Assembly: GCA_002371295.1 (NCBI GenBank)
Contig: DFGZ01000090.1
Span: 1-15,787, forward strand
Length of the DNA stretch: 15,787 bases
Direction of reading: 5' to 3'
Origin: Oribacterium sp. UBA3737
GTDB lineage: Bacteria; Bacillota_A; Clostridia; Lachnospirales; Lachnospiraceae
The position numbers and the translations under genes were made by a program. Positions 13,880 through 15,787 of this stretch are shown one piece after another (within the stretch, counting starts at the first letter, position 1; each line of letters starts with the position of its first letter). The notes under the pieces are model-generated. The model ran no database searches and had not been told where the DNA came from. It saw only the letters and a program-made list of their open reading frames with translations.

Positions 13880-15217
13880 ATGATGGAAAGAAACAACAGA
13901 AGTGAAAAAGATAGCGCAGCAACACCGGCAGCAAATGGATGGGCACTTACGCCCATATTGATATTTCTGGTGCTGTATCTCGGAAACGGTATATTTTTTG
14001 AATGTATAAGACCTATCGAAGGAGAGATGGGATTTTATATCATATCCGTTGTGGTTGCCTTCGGTGTTGCGCTGATTGCGGCATTTCTTCAAAACAGAAA
14101 GCTGTCATTTGATGAAAAGATCCATCTGTGCGCTCAGGGAATAGGCGATGATAATATTACTGTCATGCTGTTTATTTTCCTGCTCTCGGGAGCATTCAGC
14201 GGGATAGCGGGAAAAGCCGGAGGGGCACTCAGTACAGCCAACATGCTCCTCAATATCATCCCCCCGAAATTTGCGGAAGCAGGACTGTTTATTATCGCAT
14301 GTCTCATATCTATGGCTATGGGAACCAGTGTAGGTACGATAACCGTGCTTGTGCCCATAGCAACGACAGTTGCAGAGAACGGAGGGCTTTCCATTCCTAT
14401 GTGCGTTGGTACCGTAGTCGGTGGTGCGATGTTCGGAGATAATCTTTCATTCATATCGGACACTACCATAGCGGCTACAAAGACCCAGGGCGTTCAAATG
14501 GCGGATAAGTTCCGGACCAATATAAAAATAGCGCTTCCTTCAGCTATACTGACTCTGGTGGTGATTCTTTTCCTGTCGTTGAACGGCGAAACAGCGCCCA
14601 TGGGCAGTTTTGATTATGATATTCTTCTTGCGGCGCCGTATTTTGCTGTGCTTATACTGGCCTTGGCCGGTGTTAATGTTTTTGCGGTACTGATGATAGG
14701 CATCGTTCTTTATCTTATTACGGGCATGATGCTTAATACACTTGATTATGTCAGTGCATTTTCCGCTATGGGAACGGGAACGGCAGGAATGTTTGAAACC
14801 ATGATAGTAACAGTGCTTGTGGCTTCAATATCAGCCCTTATGAAAGCGGGTGGAGGATTTGCGGCAATTCTCGAATTCATAAAAAAGCGGGCAAGCGGTA
14901 AAAGAGGAGGCATGGCAGGTATCGGCCTTCTGACAGCCTTTCTGGATATTGCTACCGCCAACAATACAGTGGCTATAGTCATAGCAGCTCCGATTGCTAA
15001 AGAAATCAGTGATGAGTATGGTGTATCGGGCAGAGTCACAGCTTCTCTCCTGGATACATGTTCCTGTATAGCCCAGGGAATCATCCCCTATGGTGCACAG
15101 CTTCTGATAGCTTCATCCCTCTCCGGGATAAGCAGCATGGAGATCATCCCCTGGCTTGTCTATCCCTTCATACTTTTGATTTTTGTTGTGATATCGATCC
15201 TCAGGGTAAAAGAATAA
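13880..15217 (+). CDS. NhaC-family Na+/H+ antiporter
   Basis: 445 codons from ATG 13880, with AGGA 6 bases upstream; a second ATG follows immediately. A polar N-terminal tail of about 20 residues is followed by about 11 hydrophobic segments across the whole length. Family landmarks: MAMGTSVGTITVLVPIATTV around 145-164, GGAMFGDNLSFISDTTIAAT at 181-200 followed by KTQGVQMADKFRTN, then FLDIATANNTVAIVIAAP and SLLDTCSCIAQGIIPYGAQ in the second half. These define the NhaC-like ion transporter superfamily: proton-driven sodium export or a related exchange at the cytoplasmic membrane. Some relatives exchange organic solutes such as malate or lactate, so the ion is probable but not proven. The frame is intact and standalone. 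Confidence 0.9.
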   Translation: MMERNNRSEKDSAATPAANGWALTPILIFLVLYLGNGIFFECIRPIEGEMGFYIISVVVAFGVALIAAFLQNRKLSFDEKIHLCAQGIGDDNITVMLFIFLLSGAFSGIAGKAGGALSTANMLLNIIPPKFAEAGLFIIACLISMAMGTSVGTITVLVPIATTVAENGGLSIPMCVGTVVGGAMFGDNLSFISDTTIAATKTQGVQMADKFRTNIKIALPSAILTLVVILFLSLNGETAPMGSFDYDILLAAPYFAVLILALAGVNVFAVLMIGIVLYLITGMMLNTLDYVSAFSAMGTGTAGMFETMIVTVLVASISALMKAGGGFAAILEFIKKRASGKRGGMAGIGLLTAFLDIATANNTVAIVIAAPIAKEISDEYGVSGRVTASLLDTCSCIAQGIIPYGAQLLIASSLSGISSMEIIPWLVYPFILLIFVVISILRVKE

Positions 15218-15239
15218 AAAAATTATTAATTGAATGTAA

Positions 15240-15677
15240 GGAGAAACAGAGGACAAAACAACAGAGGCAGAAGAAGTAAAGGAAAGCGAAACAGAACCGG
15301 AGGAGACACTTTCCGAGGAGAGTCTGCCTGAAGAGACAAAGCCGGTGGAGACATTGCCTGAGACAACAGCTGCAGCTGCAAAGCAGAAGGTGAAGGAAAA
15401 AGAGTATCTCACCATGGAAGACATCGCCGGAACGTGGACCATCGACGATATCACCACCTACAGCTTTAAGGCAGACGGTACAGGAGCGCTCATTTTACCT
15501 AAGAACAAGTACAGCTTCAAGTACACTCTCGAAGAAGACGAGATGAAGATCGACTTCGAAAACAATAAGCTCCGTGACAGTACTTTTAAGGTATCTCTTG
15601 CGGATGAAGTCCTGACCCTTAAGTGCCTTGATGAGTATTTTGAAAATGAGTACGAATTACATAAACTTGAAGATTGA
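15240..15677 (+). pseudogene. Lipocalin-like lipoprotein lacking start and signal peptide
   Basis: The frame is open from GGA 15240, directly after TAA, to TGA 15675-15677 (145 codons). About 50 residues of Glu/Thr/Pro-rich linker (TEAEEVKESETEPEETLSEE and onward) lead into a beta-rich domain: MEDIAGTWTIDDITTYSFKA, then DGTGALILPKNKYSFKYTLE and VLTLKCLDEYFENEYELHKL. This pattern is typical of Firmicute surface lipoproteins carrying a lipocalin-like/DUF5640-type domain; the exact family is my inference. No ATG occurs at the N-terminal end. A strong AAGGAG (15238-15243) stands where a start should follow but none does; GTG 15345 would give only the domain, without secretion. The likely history is deletion of the start codon, signal peptide and lipobox cysteine. 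Confidence 0.65.
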
Positions 15678-15721
15678 TTTATTGAAGTAAAAGAATTATT
15701 ACAAGAATAATAGAGTTATAG

Positions 15722-15755
15722 AAAATGCCCTTCGAAAAGTAAGGGCATTTTCTTA
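15722..15755 (+). terminator. Terminator after the lipoprotein remnant
   Basis: AAAATGCCCTT (15722-15732) pairs perfectly with AAGGGCATTTT (15741-15751), 11 bp, loop CGAAAAGT, followed by CTTATT. The A-rich left arm lets it act on both strands. Confidence 0.75.
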
Positions 15756-15787
15756 TTGAAACAAACTTTTTTGATTACCCGATATCA

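Noticed and set aside
13767..13883. 38-codon ORF overlapping the antiporter start as a coupled leader peptide
   Set aside because: The stop/start overlap is attractive, but it has no ribosome binding site and would start upstream of the transcript from the best promoter in the region.

Overview
The window looks like a chromosomal segment of a Clostridia-class, Lachnospiraceae-like Firmicute. This is inferred from AGGAGG-type ribosome binding sites with occasional TTG/GTG starts, mid-range base composition, the carboxyspermidine polyamine route, an AmmeMemoRadiSam radical SAM enzyme, and a YolD/Y-family polymerase pair. No rRNA, tRNA, CRISPR array or intact transposase is visible.

Layout. (1) 2-4399, plus strand: the distal part of a polyamine operon. 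It holds carboxyspermidine/carboxynorspermidine dehydrogenase (5' end outside the window), carboxynorspermidine decarboxylase, agmatine deiminase and N-carbamoylputrescine amidase. Together these convert agmatine to putrescine and putrescine to spermidine without S-adenosylmethionine decarboxylase. (2) 4485-8562: a decay-rich island. It contains a bidirectional terminator, an unrecognised 44-codon ORF, an N-terminally missing serpin, an unrecognised Cys-rich membrane protein, a GNAT acetyltransferase with an internal deletion, a lipoprotein metallophosphoesterase with an internal deletion, and an apparently intact histidine phosphatase. (3) 8950-12292: a PAP2-family membrane phosphatase convergent with a minus-strand SOS-type unit, in which a Y-family DNA polymerase is followed by a YolD-like protein. 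The polymerase promoter carries two LexA-box-like palindromes. (4) 12320-13694: three consecutive hairpins, a remnant of the AMMECR1/MEMO-type partner gene, its intact radical SAM neighbour, a strong terminator and a LysR-type C-terminal remnant. (5) 13880-15755: an NhaC-family antiporter, then a lipocalin-like lipoprotein gene that has lost its start and signal peptide, and a terminator.

The most striking feature is not a new system but repeated gene erosion by deletion. In two genes the join reads as conserved family sequence in two different frames (the bases TTCGGATATG and AATCTTC). That is what a deletion between short direct repeats leaves behind. Serpin, MEMO-type, LysR and lipoprotein remnants add four more eroded genes. 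I did not find convincing evidence of an undescribed multi-gene system.
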